Assembly: GCA_016213645.1 (NCBI GenBank)
Contig: JACQZY010000018.1
Location: forward strand, 1 to 64,000
DNA length: 64,000 nucleotides
Direction of reading: 5' to 3'
From: Actinomycetota bacterium
GTDB lineage: Bacteria > Actinomycetota > Thermoleophilia > Solirubrobacterales > JACPNS01
In this document: piece after piece, positions 19,587 through 27,445 of the stretch
How the letters are laid out: each line of letters starts with the position of its first letter
Position numbering within the stretch: position 1 is the stretch's first letter
Program-made: the position numbers and the translations under genes
The notes under the pieces: model-generated
The model's input: only the letters and a program-made list of their open reading frames with translations
What the model was told of the DNA's origin: nothing
The model's database searches: none

Positions 19587-21047
19587 CTAGGCGCTTGCAC
19601 GGAACGGCATGTCGTCCCATTCCGAGGCAAGAAGATCGTCGTAAAGCTCGACGTCCTGATGCAGATGGCGCGCGACAAGAAATTCTTCGCGCACGCGTTC
19701 GCGGCCGCCGTCGCCGATCACATCGGCGAATTCCGGCTCGCGAAGCAACAGGCTGATGTGCTCGCCGAACGTAGCGTGATCGGTCGGCTCGTCCACCAAC
19801 ATGCCGGAGAGAAAATGCTCGATCTGGTCCTGGATTCCGCCGACGCCCGATGCAACCACCGGCGTACCCTTCCACATCGCCTCGGACACGGTCAGACCAA
19901 ATCCCTCGGCGAGAGATTTTTGAACGACCACGTCAGAGCGGCGCTGCAGCGCATTGACGATCGCGGCGTTTTCTTCTATGTCTTCCATCGGCAGGCACGC
20001 GATTGCCACGCGATCACGCACGGTGGCCGAAAGCGATGCCAGCGAGGACATCAACTCGTTGAGCACTTCGGCCTGTTCCGGATCGTCGGCCACGGCCGAC
20101 ACAGAAGGACCGGCGAGTACTAGCTGACTTTCATGCGACGGCAAAACATGACCCGCGAAACCGTGCAGCACGCCGACCGGATCCTTCAGGCGGTCCCAAC
20201 GGGAGACCTGGCAGACGATCGGCAGATCGGGATCAAGACGCGCAATGCCGAGCATCTCGGCCCGACGGCCCACCTCGGCCGCCTCGCCGGATTGCCGCGC
20301 AAACGCGGGGTTACCGAGATCAGCACCGCCGGCAGGCAGGATCTCCGCAACGCGCAGGATCGCGTCCACCGACTCCGGTGCCAACCAGTGATTCTTTGAC
20401 GAGCGGTGATCGATCGCAGGCGGCACAATGCGTACACGAGCGGCGTCAATGCCCGTCCATACGTGCTCGGGACGACTGAAGATGAGTTCGTCGGCCGCGT
20501 CCACGTACGGCCGCAAAAATGACCACGTCTCCTCCGCGATCGCGTTCGGCTCGTCGAGGCCGATGTGGCAGCGCCACACCAAATGGGCACCGGTCCCGGC
20601 CAACAACGGGGCCAGACCGGCGGTCTGCGGGTCATGCAGCACGACGATGTCGCCGGGCGAGACGAGTTCGCGCAAGGCGTGACCGCTGAACGCAAGCGTC
20701 GACTCGTAATCCGCGCGCGCCTCGTCACACAGCGCACCGCCGTCTCCGGCCGATCCGTGCAGACGGTTATGAATGCGTTTCGTGATTTCAAAGAACCGCG
20801 GATCGCCACCGATCACGCGCCAGCGCGAGTCGATGCCGGCGCCGCGGGCATAGCCCACCAGCGAATTGAGCATCTCGGCCACGCCGCCACCGCGCGCCGT
20901 GGTATTGACGTGCCACACCACACGGCCTTCAAGCGCCGAACTCGTCTCGGCGATCTGTGCCAGCAGTTCCTCGGACCGCGATTGCGCAAGTTCGTCGACC
21001 GCGTCGGCGATTGGACGAGGAAAGACAGTGACTTCGCTCAATGGCAT
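19587..21047 (-). CDS. treT: Trehalose synthase TreT (GT4 glycosyltransferase)
   Basis: 486 residues. TreT joins NDP-glucose and glucose to trehalose, reversibly, in the cytosol. The N-terminal Rossmann half contains VVWHVNTTARGGGVAEML and IVVLHDPQTAGLAPLL with VWRCHIGLDEPN. The C-terminal half has VCQVSRWDRLKDPVGVLHGF and the GT4 E-x7-E-type stretch SLAEGFGLTVSEAMWKGTPV. The set matches archaeal and bacterial TreT. ATG 21047 follows AGGAGG at ideal spacing. Longer in-frame readings upstream lie antisense-like within the transporter gene and are not credible. The start overlaps the end of the upstream transporter gene by 10 bp, so the two are translationally coupled. Confidence 0.9.
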   Translation of the reverse strand: MPLSEVTVFPRPIADAVDELAQSRSEELLAQIAETSSALEGRVVWHVNTTARGGGVAEMLNSLVGYARGAGIDSRWRVIGGDPRFFEITKRIHNRLHGSAGDGGALCDEARADYESTLAFSGHALRELVSPGDIVVLHDPQTAGLAPLLAGTGAHLVWRCHIGLDEPNAIAEETWSFLRPYVDAADELIFSRPEHVWTGIDAARVRIVPPAIDHRSSKNHWLAPESVDAILRVAEILPAGGADLGNPAFARQSGEAAEVGRRAEMLGIARLDPDLPIVCQVSRWDRLKDPVGVLHGFAGHVLPSHESQLVLAGPSVSAVADDPEQAEVLNELMSSLASLSATVRDRVAIACLPMEDIEENAAIVNALQRRSDVVVQKSLAEGFGLTVSEAMWKGTPVVASGVGGIQDQIEHFLSGMLVDEPTDHATFGEHISLLLREPEFADVIGDGGRERVREEFLVARHLHQDVELYDDLLASEWDDMPFRASA

Positions 21048-22330
21048 GGTGTTGCCTCCTTTGCGACCCGGGCAGCTCGCGCGATCGGCACGCGGGGCTC
21101 CAGTCGCCATGCGACAACCAGGCAGACGCCGGCCATCGCGCTCAGGCCCAAGAAGGGCAGCGTGTACCCGCTTGCGCTGTCGGCCATTGTGGCCAACAGC
21201 AGCGGTGGGACGAATCCGCCGAGTCCGCCTGCCGCGCCGACCACTCCGGCGGCGCGTCCGAGCTCGGCGTCGAACTGTTGCGCGAGCAGCTTCATTGTGG
21301 CGCCGGCCGCCGTGCCGAACGCAAGCGCGAGGGCCGAGAAGGCGGCTAACAACGCGGAACCGTGTTGATAACCGGCGGCCAGGCCGCCGGCCGCCGCGAC
21401 GATCGCCACGAAAGACAAGCGCAATACCGGGCGCGGCCCGACGCGGTCGGAAAGCGTGCCACCGGCGACGCGCGCGCCAACCGAAAGCGCGGCGAATCCA
21501 GCGGCCCAGGTGGCGCCGATCGTGGGCGTGATGCCGAATTCCGAAACCAGCAACTTCGGCATGTAGGCGAAGCAGGCGATGAAACCGCCAAAGGTCACGG
21601 CGTAAAACAACGAAGACGGGAACATTTTCCGCGACTTCACGAGGCGCGGCAGCGAAGCCGAGGTCGCGGCCGAGGTCGATCCGGCGGACCGTTTTACGGG
21701 GATTTCGGAAGTCAACAAAAGAAAGATCGCGCAGGCCAGAGCAGCCGCGGCGGCAAGCACGAAGAACGGTGTCGAGAGGCCGAACCGATGCGCCAGGCGT
21801 GGCGCCACCAGGGCCGTTGCGACCGTGCCGCCGACAGCCATTCCGTAGATGCCGAGCGCGAATCCCTGACGTTGCTTGGGGAAATGTGTCTCGACAAACC
21901 GCACTCCGGCGGCAAACGATGATCCCGCAACACCAAGCAGCACCGCGGCCGCGACGAGCACCATGTACGAGTGCTGGTACAGACCCATCAGGACGAGCGG
22001 CAGCGGCGTGATCGCCAGCAGCGCGGCCAACGTGCGACGTCCACCGAAGCGGTCCGCGAGCACGCCCACCGGAAGCCGCAGCGTGGACCCCATCAACACC
22101 GGCATTGCCATCAGCAGTCCCAGGCGCGTGTCGTCGATCCGTAGCTGACGCTGCAATCCCGGACCAAGCGGCCCGAGCAAAGTCCAGCCGGCGAATGCCA
22201 GTCCGGTGGCCAAGGTCACGACGCCGAGCGCCACACGATCGGCACGAGACGCGCTCCACTGACCGCCTTTCGGCGAATCCTTCACAGGCTCTGACGCGAG
22301 CGGTGGCTGTCCCTTGAATCCAGACACCAT
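21038..22330 (-). CDS. NNP-type MFS transporter (nitrate/nitrite-like)
   Basis: About 430 residues with 12 predicted helices. MPVLMGSTLRLPVGVLADRF carries the MFS loop motif. GVAGSSFAAGVRFVETHFPK, then RQGFALGIYGMAVGGTVATA, parallels the NarK/NNP signature, and AAGVVGAAGGLGGFVPPLLL matches the second NNP glycine-rich motif. Nitrate or nitrite is therefore the likely substrate, yet no nitrate reductase lies in the window. The start could be ATG 22330 or GTG 22357. It is coupled to treT by a 10-bp overlap, an unusual pairing. It is divergent from the B12-GGDEF gene; the ~300-bp gap shows no convincing promoter by eye. Confidence 0.8.
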   Translation of the reverse strand: MVSGFKGQPPLASEPVKDSPKGGQWSASRADRVALGVVTLATGLAFAGWTLLGPLGPGLQRQLRIDDTRLGLLMAMPVLMGSTLRLPVGVLADRFGGRRTLAALLAITPLPLVLMGLYQHSYMVLVAAAVLLGVAGSSFAAGVRFVETHFPKQRQGFALGIYGMAVGGTVATALVAPRLAHRFGLSTPFFVLAAAAALACAIFLLLTSEIPVKRSAGSTSAATSASLPRLVKSRKMFPSSLFYAVTFGGFIACFAYMPKLLVSEFGITPTIGATWAAGFAALSVGARVAGGTLSDRVGPRPVLRLSFVAIVAAAGGLAAGYQHGSALLAAFSALALAFGTAAGATMKLLAQQFDAELGRAAGVVGAAGGLGGFVPPLLLATMADSASGYTLPFLGLSAMAGVCLVVAWRLEPRVPIARAARVAKEATPCH

Positions 22331-22633
22331 GCTGCCGTTATCGACACCTTGGTCCACCCTTACGACACAGGTCGGATACGTCGAACAAACGTCCAGAACG
22401 GGCTGATTCCGCCGCGGTTTTTCGGCTACTCAATTTCGAGCTTGGTTCTTCCCCGATCACGGGTAGCGTGGGAATCCGCGGTTGGAACCCGACGCTGATC
22501 GCCGGCCGGGCGACGTGCTTGGGCGCTTTGTCGCGAACAGCCGTCCATTTGCCGTCGCATTCCGCGCGAGCCTGTGGGACAATTGTCGCGTGCCTGGATT
22601 GAGCGAGTTGGCCTGTTTCTGCACCGATCGAGA

Positions 22634-24481
22634 ATGGACCAGGAAGGATCGGGTTTGAAAGATCAAGGGAAGCGGAACGGCACGCCACGCCGAGCCACCG
22701 ATTCACTGGCGGCCGCGCTGGCCGACGAGTACCTGGACAGACTTCTCGCCGCCGACCGCCAAGGCGCCGACGAGGTGATTGACCGCGCCCTGCGCGGCGG
22801 CATCGAACCCGCGGCGATTCACGTGCTTGTGATCGGCGCCGCGATGGAAAACATCGGCCGGTTGTGGGAAGTGGACAAGATCACCGTCGCGGACGAGCAT
22901 CTGGCCACCGCGATCAGCCATCAGGTGCTGATCCGCCTAATCGAAGCGCTGCACACCGCGGCGCCCGGTTCGCGCGAAAACGTTTTGCTTGCCGCGATCG
23001 AGGGACAGCACCACGTCCTTGGACTGCGCATGGTCGCCGACGTGCTGGAGGGAGCGGGTTACAACGTGCTCTACCTGGGACCAGATGTGCCCGTGGACTC
23101 GTTGCGCGATTTCGCCGCACAGCACAATCCGGTCGTCACCGGCCTGTCTTACGCGGTACCGCTGAACGTGAACAATCTCGCGGAGTCGGTTTTCGCGGTA
23201 CGAGAGGCAGCGCCGATGACCCGCGTCATGCTCGGCGGCCGCGCGGCGCCGCGCGATCTCGGCGCCACGGGTATTCCCTGGATCGCAAGCAGCCTGGACG
23301 TGCTGGATCGCGTGCGGCGGCTGATTGACGAGCCGCCACTGGAGATTCCGGCGCTTTTTCACGTGCTTCGCACCAAGCTCGCGCACACGCCGGAGCCGGT
23401 CGAACAGCAAACGGCGGAGTTGGAGGTGGCCGAGCGACTTGCGAACATCGCCGCCCAGTCCAGCGAGATCTCCCGCGAGTACGCGCGCCGCGCCGAGACC
23501 TATCGCGATCTCTCGTTGCGCGACCCCGTCACGGATCTCGCCAATCGCCGCGCCTTCGACGACAAAATCCACTCACACACTCGCGATTCCGCCGGGCAGG
23601 GCGCGCTACTGCTGATCGACGTGGACGAGTTCAAGTACGTCAATGACACCTTCGGCCACGACGAAGGCGATCGCCAACTCGTGCTGGTCGCGCACGCGAT
23701 TGCGGACACGGTGCGTCCGAACGACTTCTGTGCGCGCATCGGCGGCGATGAATTCGCGGTACTTCTGCCGGTGGCAACGTTGCGCGAAGCCCATGAGGTT
23801 GGCGAGCGCGTGCGCCGCGCGGTGGCCGAGCGCGCCGACCGGCCGCTGACCGTGAGCGTCGGCGCAACGCCGGTCACAAGCGACGCGCGCGCCACGCTGA
23901 TGGCGGTGGACGAGGCGCTTTACGCGGCGAAGTCCGCCGGACGCGACACGGTCATAGCGTCGGGCTTGAACATCGTGGCGAACGGCAACGGCAACGGCGG
24001 CGGCGAATCCGATGGAGCGCGCACGGACATCGGCGCAGGCGGAAGTTCCGGCGTCTCAAAGGTCGCACGCGCACGTTCCAATGCGGGTGTCGGCAGCGAC
24101 ACGGCGGCCGATGCCGGTGCCGGTGCAGATGTAGACGCACGCGCGGAAAGCGACAGCGGCGAAAGCGGCTCGATATACGTCTCCATGTCACGTCTGCAGG
24201 TTTCCAAGCAACGCGCCGACGAACTGGTCGAGGCGTTTCGCCGCCGCGCCGGTCTGGTGGACGGAGCCGACGGATTCCTGGGCTTGGAGGTTTGGCAGTC
24301 AGATCGCGATGAGGGCGAGGTGCTGATGGTCAGCCACTGGCAAAACCGCGATGCCTTCAAGGCCTACATGAAGAGCGGTGAGCATCAAGAGTCCCACGGA
24401 CGCATCGACCCGGACCTCAAGGCCGCGATCAAGCTGATGCGTCTGGAGCACATGCACACCTACAAGGTCGTCGCCACGTGA
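22634..24481 (+). CDS. Cobalamin-binding / GGDEF / ABM fusion, candidate B12 photoreceptor diguanylate cyclase
   Basis: 615 residues. A helical cap (~25-110) and Rossmann B12-binding domain (~115-235) resemble CarH: W78-x9-E88-H89 in the cap and H127-VLG in the lower-ligand loop, with VLYLGPDVP after it. A short coiled coil leads to a GGDEF domain (~295-445) with RIGGDEF at 370-374 and an inhibitory I-site R361xxD364 five residues before it. A Gly/Ala/Asp/Ser-rich linker (450-512) joins a C-terminal ABM/IsdG-like domain (513-615; VWQSDRDEGEVLMVSHWQ, SGEHQESHGRI). It should make c-di-GMP under control of cobalamin. ATG 22634 is chosen; GTG 22574 or a TTG at 22655 are possible. The gene is coupled to the next gene by 4 bp. 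Light sensing and the ABM role are inference. Confidence 0.85.
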   Translation: MDQEGSGLKDQGKRNGTPRRATDSLAAALADEYLDRLLAADRQGADEVIDRALRGGIEPAAIHVLVIGAAMENIGRLWEVDKITVADEHLATAISHQVLIRLIEALHTAAPGSRENVLLAAIEGQHHVLGLRMVADVLEGAGYNVLYLGPDVPVDSLRDFAAQHNPVVTGLSYAVPLNVNNLAESVFAVREAAPMTRVMLGGRAAPRDLGATGIPWIASSLDVLDRVRRLIDEPPLEIPALFHVLRTKLAHTPEPVEQQTAELEVAERLANIAAQSSEISREYARRAETYRDLSLRDPVTDLANRRAFDDKIHSHTRDSAGQGALLLIDVDEFKYVNDTFGHDEGDRQLVLVAHAIADTVRPNDFCARIGGDEFAVLLPVATLREAHEVGERVRRAVAERADRPLTVSVGATPVTSDARATLMAVDEALYAAKSAGRDTVIASGLNIVANGNGNGGGESDGARTDIGAGGSSGVSKVARARSNAGVGSDTAADAGAGADVDARAESDSGESGSIYVSMSRLQVSKQRADELVEAFRRRAGLVDGADGFLGLEVWQSDRDEGEVLMVSHWQNRDAFKAYMKSGEHQESHGRIDPDLKAAIKLMRLEHMHTYKVVAT

Positions 24482-24882
24482 ATCTGCGCGCGCCCAGCGG
24501 TACGCCTCCCCCGGCCGGCGCCGAATTCGCCGGTAAACGGCTGGACCTGGTCGCGCTAGCGAGCGAAATCTGCGACCGCTACCACCACGAGTTCGACGAC
24601 GAACACGATCGCTACGGCGACGCCGGCGCAGAGTGGTGCCGACACGACAACCGCTGGCTGCTGGCCTGGGCGGTGGACGACGCGCTGGGCGCGACCGACC
24701 TCGGCGAACAGGTCGCCTGGCTGACGCGTGTGCTGCACGGCCGTGGGTTTCCCGTGGAGCGACTGGCGCGCGATCTGGAGATCGCGGCGGACGTGATTAC
24801 GGAACGGCTTGGCGAAGGTGGCGCGCCGGTGTCCGAACGGCTGCGCACCGCGGCGGCGAGTGTGTCGGTGCCGGAGTCGTAA
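24478..24882 (+). CDS. Hypothetical helical protein coupled to the B12-GGDEF gene
   Basis: 134 residues starting at a GTG that overlaps the upstream stop (GTGA), so translation is coupled. Mostly alpha-helical and acidic: LVALASEICDRYHHEFDDEH, WLLAWAVDDALGATDLGEQV, AWLTRVLHGRGFPVERLARD, LEIAADVITERLG. The second half resembles the helical cap seen in front of B12-binding domains, but no Rossmann part follows. I do not recognise the family. The coupling suggests a partner or regulator of the preceding signalling protein. Confidence 0.65.
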   Translation: MNLRAPSGTPPPAGAEFAGKRLDLVALASEICDRYHHEFDDEHDRYGDAGAEWCRHDNRWLLAWAVDDALGATDLGEQVAWLTRVLHGRGFPVERLARDLEIAADVITERLGEGGAPVSERLRTAAASVSVPES

Positions 24883-25076
24883 GGCGCACGGTGAAATCCA
24901 CCTGCAGGCAACTAGGCCTTCTTCTCGGCGAGGACTCGTATTGCTTGGAAATTCGCGGCAGTGCCGTCGAGCGGTGGTTGAACTTGTTTTGTGGCGGAGA
25001 TTGCGACCCGAGCGGCTCCGGCCGAACGCCGTACCGGTAGCTTGTTTTGGCAATCACCGATCACTCTGGAGGCGAC

Positions 25077-25598
25077 ATGCACAACGTGAACGTCGAGGCC
25101 GTCGAGGCGACCGCCGCGAAGGCCGCGTCAGATCCGGCCGCGGTTATCAACCCGATCAAATTCGAAGGCGTGTTTCAGACGCGGGACGGCGCGCCGCAGT
25201 TTCGCGGCACGATTCCCTTTCCCGGCGGTGAGACGATTTTTGAGGCGGACTTTCCACCCCCGATGGGCGGCACCGGCTCCGCGCCCAACCCGCTCGCCTA
25301 CTGCTTCTGGGGCGGGCTCGCCTGTTACGCAATGACTTACGCGCAAGAGGCCGCCCGCCAGGGCGTTGAACTTCGCGCGCTGCGCGCCCGCGTGACCACG
25401 GACGTGGATCTCAGCCGCGCGCTGGGCGTGACCGAGAATCCTCCGGTCGACCGGATCGACTGGTCACTTGAAGTGGATGCCGATGCCGGGTCGGACAAGC
25501 TGGACGAACTCAAGCGATTCGCGGACGAGCGTTGCCCAGGGGCATATTGCATTCGCAACCCGATCGAGTTGCACACCAGCGTGACGGTCGTCGGCTGA
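25077..25598 (+). CDS. OsmC family protein
   Basis: 173 residues from ATG 25077, preceded by GGAGG at 6-nt spacing (a longer frame from 25047 lacks this). The OsmC fold is recognised from MGGTGSAPNPLAYCFWGGLA-C and DERCPGAYCIRNPIEL. The two cysteine sites of OsmC/Ohr-type thiol peroxidases are present, although the second region holds two cysteines. OsmC/Ohr proteins reduce organic hydroperoxides, but this divergent branch (FEADFPPPMGG) is not biochemically defined. It runs convergent to the monooxygenase gene, 13 bp away. A second OsmC gene lies at 29320. Confidence 0.85.
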   Translation: MHNVNVEAVEATAAKAASDPAAVINPIKFEGVFQTRDGAPQFRGTIPFPGGETIFEADFPPPMGGTGSAPNPLAYCFWGGLACYAMTYAQEAARQGVELRALRARVTTDVDLSRALGVTENPPVDRIDWSLEVDADAGSDKLDELKRFADERCPGAYCIRNPIELHTSVTVVG

Positions 25599-25611
25599 AC
25601 GAAAGGTGGCG

Positions 25612-27129
25612 TCAGGCCACAGCAGGTGCGGCGGCGTCGGCTGTCCCGGACGCCGCAACCCCGCCCCCGCGCAGAAAGTCGATCGCGCCGTCCTCGATCT
25701 CTCCGCCCTTGAACACGCGCACGTCGCGCGGGTAGTTCTGGTGCAGGCGCCACGGTCCGCTGCGTCCCTGCTTGGGGAGATCGTCAAGCGCGCGCAGCAC
25801 GTAACCGGCGTTCAGATCAAGAAACGGCACCACGTCGTCCGGCGAACTCGGCGCGCGCGGAGTGCAGACCATGTAGCCGCTGGCGTTCATGTGATTGAGC
25901 AGTCGGCAGACGTAATCGGCCACCAGATCGGCCTTCAACGTCCATGAAAGATTTGTGTAGCCAACCGTCAGGGCGAAGTTCGGCAGGCCGCTGAGCATCA
26001 TGCCCTTGTAGGCGACGGTCTTGGAGAGGTCGATGTCTTCGCCGTCGATCGCCACGCTCATCCCGCCCATCAGCAGCACGTTGAGCCCGGTGGCCGTGAT
26101 CACCACGTCGGCCGGCAGTTCGGCCCCCGAGACCAGTCGCAGGCCGTTCGCGGTGAAGCGCTCGATGCGGTCGGTCACGATCGACGCACGTCCCGCGCTG
26201 ATCGACTTGAAGAGGTCGCCGTCGGGAACCAGGCAAAGGCGTTGGTCCCACGGGTCGTACGACGGCTTGAAGTGCCGGTCAACTTCATACTCGCTGGGCA
26301 GATGCCGCCGCACGCCGCTGCGCAGCAGGCGCTTCATCAGGCGGGGGGCGCGACGGCTGGCCTGGAACAGCGCGGTCGCGATCACGACGTTCTTCCATCG
26401 CACGGCGGAGTACGCGGCCTTTTCCGGCAGGATGCGCCGAAGCACATTCGCGATTGGATCGCGCGCCGGAACCGAGAGGATGTAAGTGGGTGAGCGCTGA
26501 AGCATCGTTACGTGGGCGGCCTGCTCGGACATCGCGGGCACCAACGTGACGGCTGTCGCGCCGCTGCCGATCACGACCACGCGTTTTCCGTCGTATTTGA
26601 GGTCTTCGGGCCAGTGCTGCGGGTGCACGATCCGGCCCGTGAAATCTTCAGCGCCTTCAAAATCCGGCGAATAGCCCTCGTCGTAGCGGTAATAACCGCT
26701 ACAGCAGAAAAGAAAATCGCACGTGATCTGGACCGTCTCTCCGGTTTCGGGGCGAGCCGCCGTCACCGTCCACCGCGCGTCCCGCGAGGACCACTCCGCC
26801 CGCGTCACGCGATGGCCGAAGCGGATCGCCTCGTCTACGCCGTGATCGCTCGCGGTCTCAATGATGTAGTCGCGGATCGAGGGGCCGTCCGCGATCGCTT
26901 TGGCCTCGAGCCACGGTTTGAACGAGTAGCCCAGCGTGAACATGTCCGAATCCGATCGCACGCCGGGGTAACGGAAGAGATCCCACGTGCCGCCGATCGC
27001 GTCGCGGCTCTCCAGGATCGCGAAGGTCTTGCCGGGGCACTTCCTCCGCAGGTGACACGCGGCGCCGATGCCCGAGAGGCCGGCGCCGACGATCAGTACG
27101 TCGACGTGTTCGTGATGTTGCGCAGACAT
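25612..27129 (-). CDS. Flavin-containing Baeyer-Villiger monooxygenase (EthA-like)
   Basis: 505 residues. The FAD dinucleotide fold is VDVLIVGAGLSGIGAACHLR; GGTWDLFRYPGVRSDSDMFT follows, as in EthA-like enzymes. The BVMO fingerprint FxGxxxHxxxWP is FTGRIVHPQHWP. The NADPH fold is KRVVVIGSGATAVTLVP. It should insert oxygen into ketones using NADPH and O2. The start is M8 of the longest frame (MSAQHHEHV, 27129), which precedes the FAD fold by the usual distance; GTG 27150 is possible. The Ala-rich tail is not conserved. It is divergent from the ThDP enzyme across a 316-bp gap containing a palindrome at 27358. Confidence 0.9.
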   Translation of the reverse strand: MSAQHHEHVDVLIVGAGLSGIGAACHLRRKCPGKTFAILESRDAIGGTWDLFRYPGVRSDSDMFTLGYSFKPWLEAKAIADGPSIRDYIIETASDHGVDEAIRFGHRVTRAEWSSRDARWTVTAARPETGETVQITCDFLFCCSGYYRYDEGYSPDFEGAEDFTGRIVHPQHWPEDLKYDGKRVVVIGSGATAVTLVPAMSEQAAHVTMLQRSPTYILSVPARDPIANVLRRILPEKAAYSAVRWKNVVIATALFQASRRAPRLMKRLLRSGVRRHLPSEYEVDRHFKPSYDPWDQRLCLVPDGDLFKSISAGRASIVTDRIERFTANGLRLVSGAELPADVVITATGLNVLLMGGMSVAIDGEDIDLSKTVAYKGMMLSGLPNFALTVGYTNLSWTLKADLVADYVCRLLNHMNASGYMVCTPRAPSSPDDVVPFLDLNAGYVLRALDDLPKQGRSGPWRLHQNYPRDVRVFKGGEIEDGAIDFLRGGGVAASGTADAAAPAVA

Positions 27130-27445
27130 CGACGCGAAGCGTACCGGCACGACGTCGAATAGGCGCCGCTTCCGCTTGGGGTGGCGCTCAGCCGCGCGGT
27201 GTGAGGGTCAGTTCGCCGTAATGGGCGCGGCGCGGCGCGGCGTTCGCATCGCTACGCGGCGCGGTCCGCCTCGTCGCGGCGTGCGGTCCGCCTCGCTACG
27301 CCGATCGCCGCAAACAGATATGACTACGGCTAACATGCCTGATGAACTTCATTCAGTATTACATGAATTGATGTAATCGTTATTTTCCGGCCCGACGCCG
27401 CCCTTCGGCGGGGCGGCCGGCCGAACACGAGGGATTGGAGAACAC
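27130..27445. other. Intergenic region with GC-rich direct repeats and a 20-bp palindrome
   Basis: Between divergent genes. At about 27224-27300 the segment GCGGTCCGCCTCG and related CGCTACGC-type words recur in short direct repeats. From 27318 composition becomes AT-rich, ending in the palindrome at 27358-27377, about 68 bp before the ThDP gene start. No ORF is credible here. Confidence 0.55.
27358..27377. promoter_or_regulatory. Palindrome ATTACAT-N6-ATGTAAT, candidate operator
   Basis: Seven-base perfect arms around GAATTG, 68 bp upstream of the ThDP enzyme start. The same architecture, GTTACAT-N6-ATGTAAC, occurs at 49378. Two matching 20-bp palindromes in front of unlinked genes suggest a common dimeric repressor of the TetR or GntR kind, not encoded in the window. 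Confidence 0.6.

Noticed and set aside
21048-22259. N-terminal extension of treT (about 400 Arg-rich residues)
   Set aside because: It overlaps the transporter gene in another frame, is compositionally biased, and a perfect ribosome site precedes ATG 21047.
24883-25046. Small ORFs after the coupled helical protein
   Set aside because: Composition is random-like and no frame is supported on either strand.
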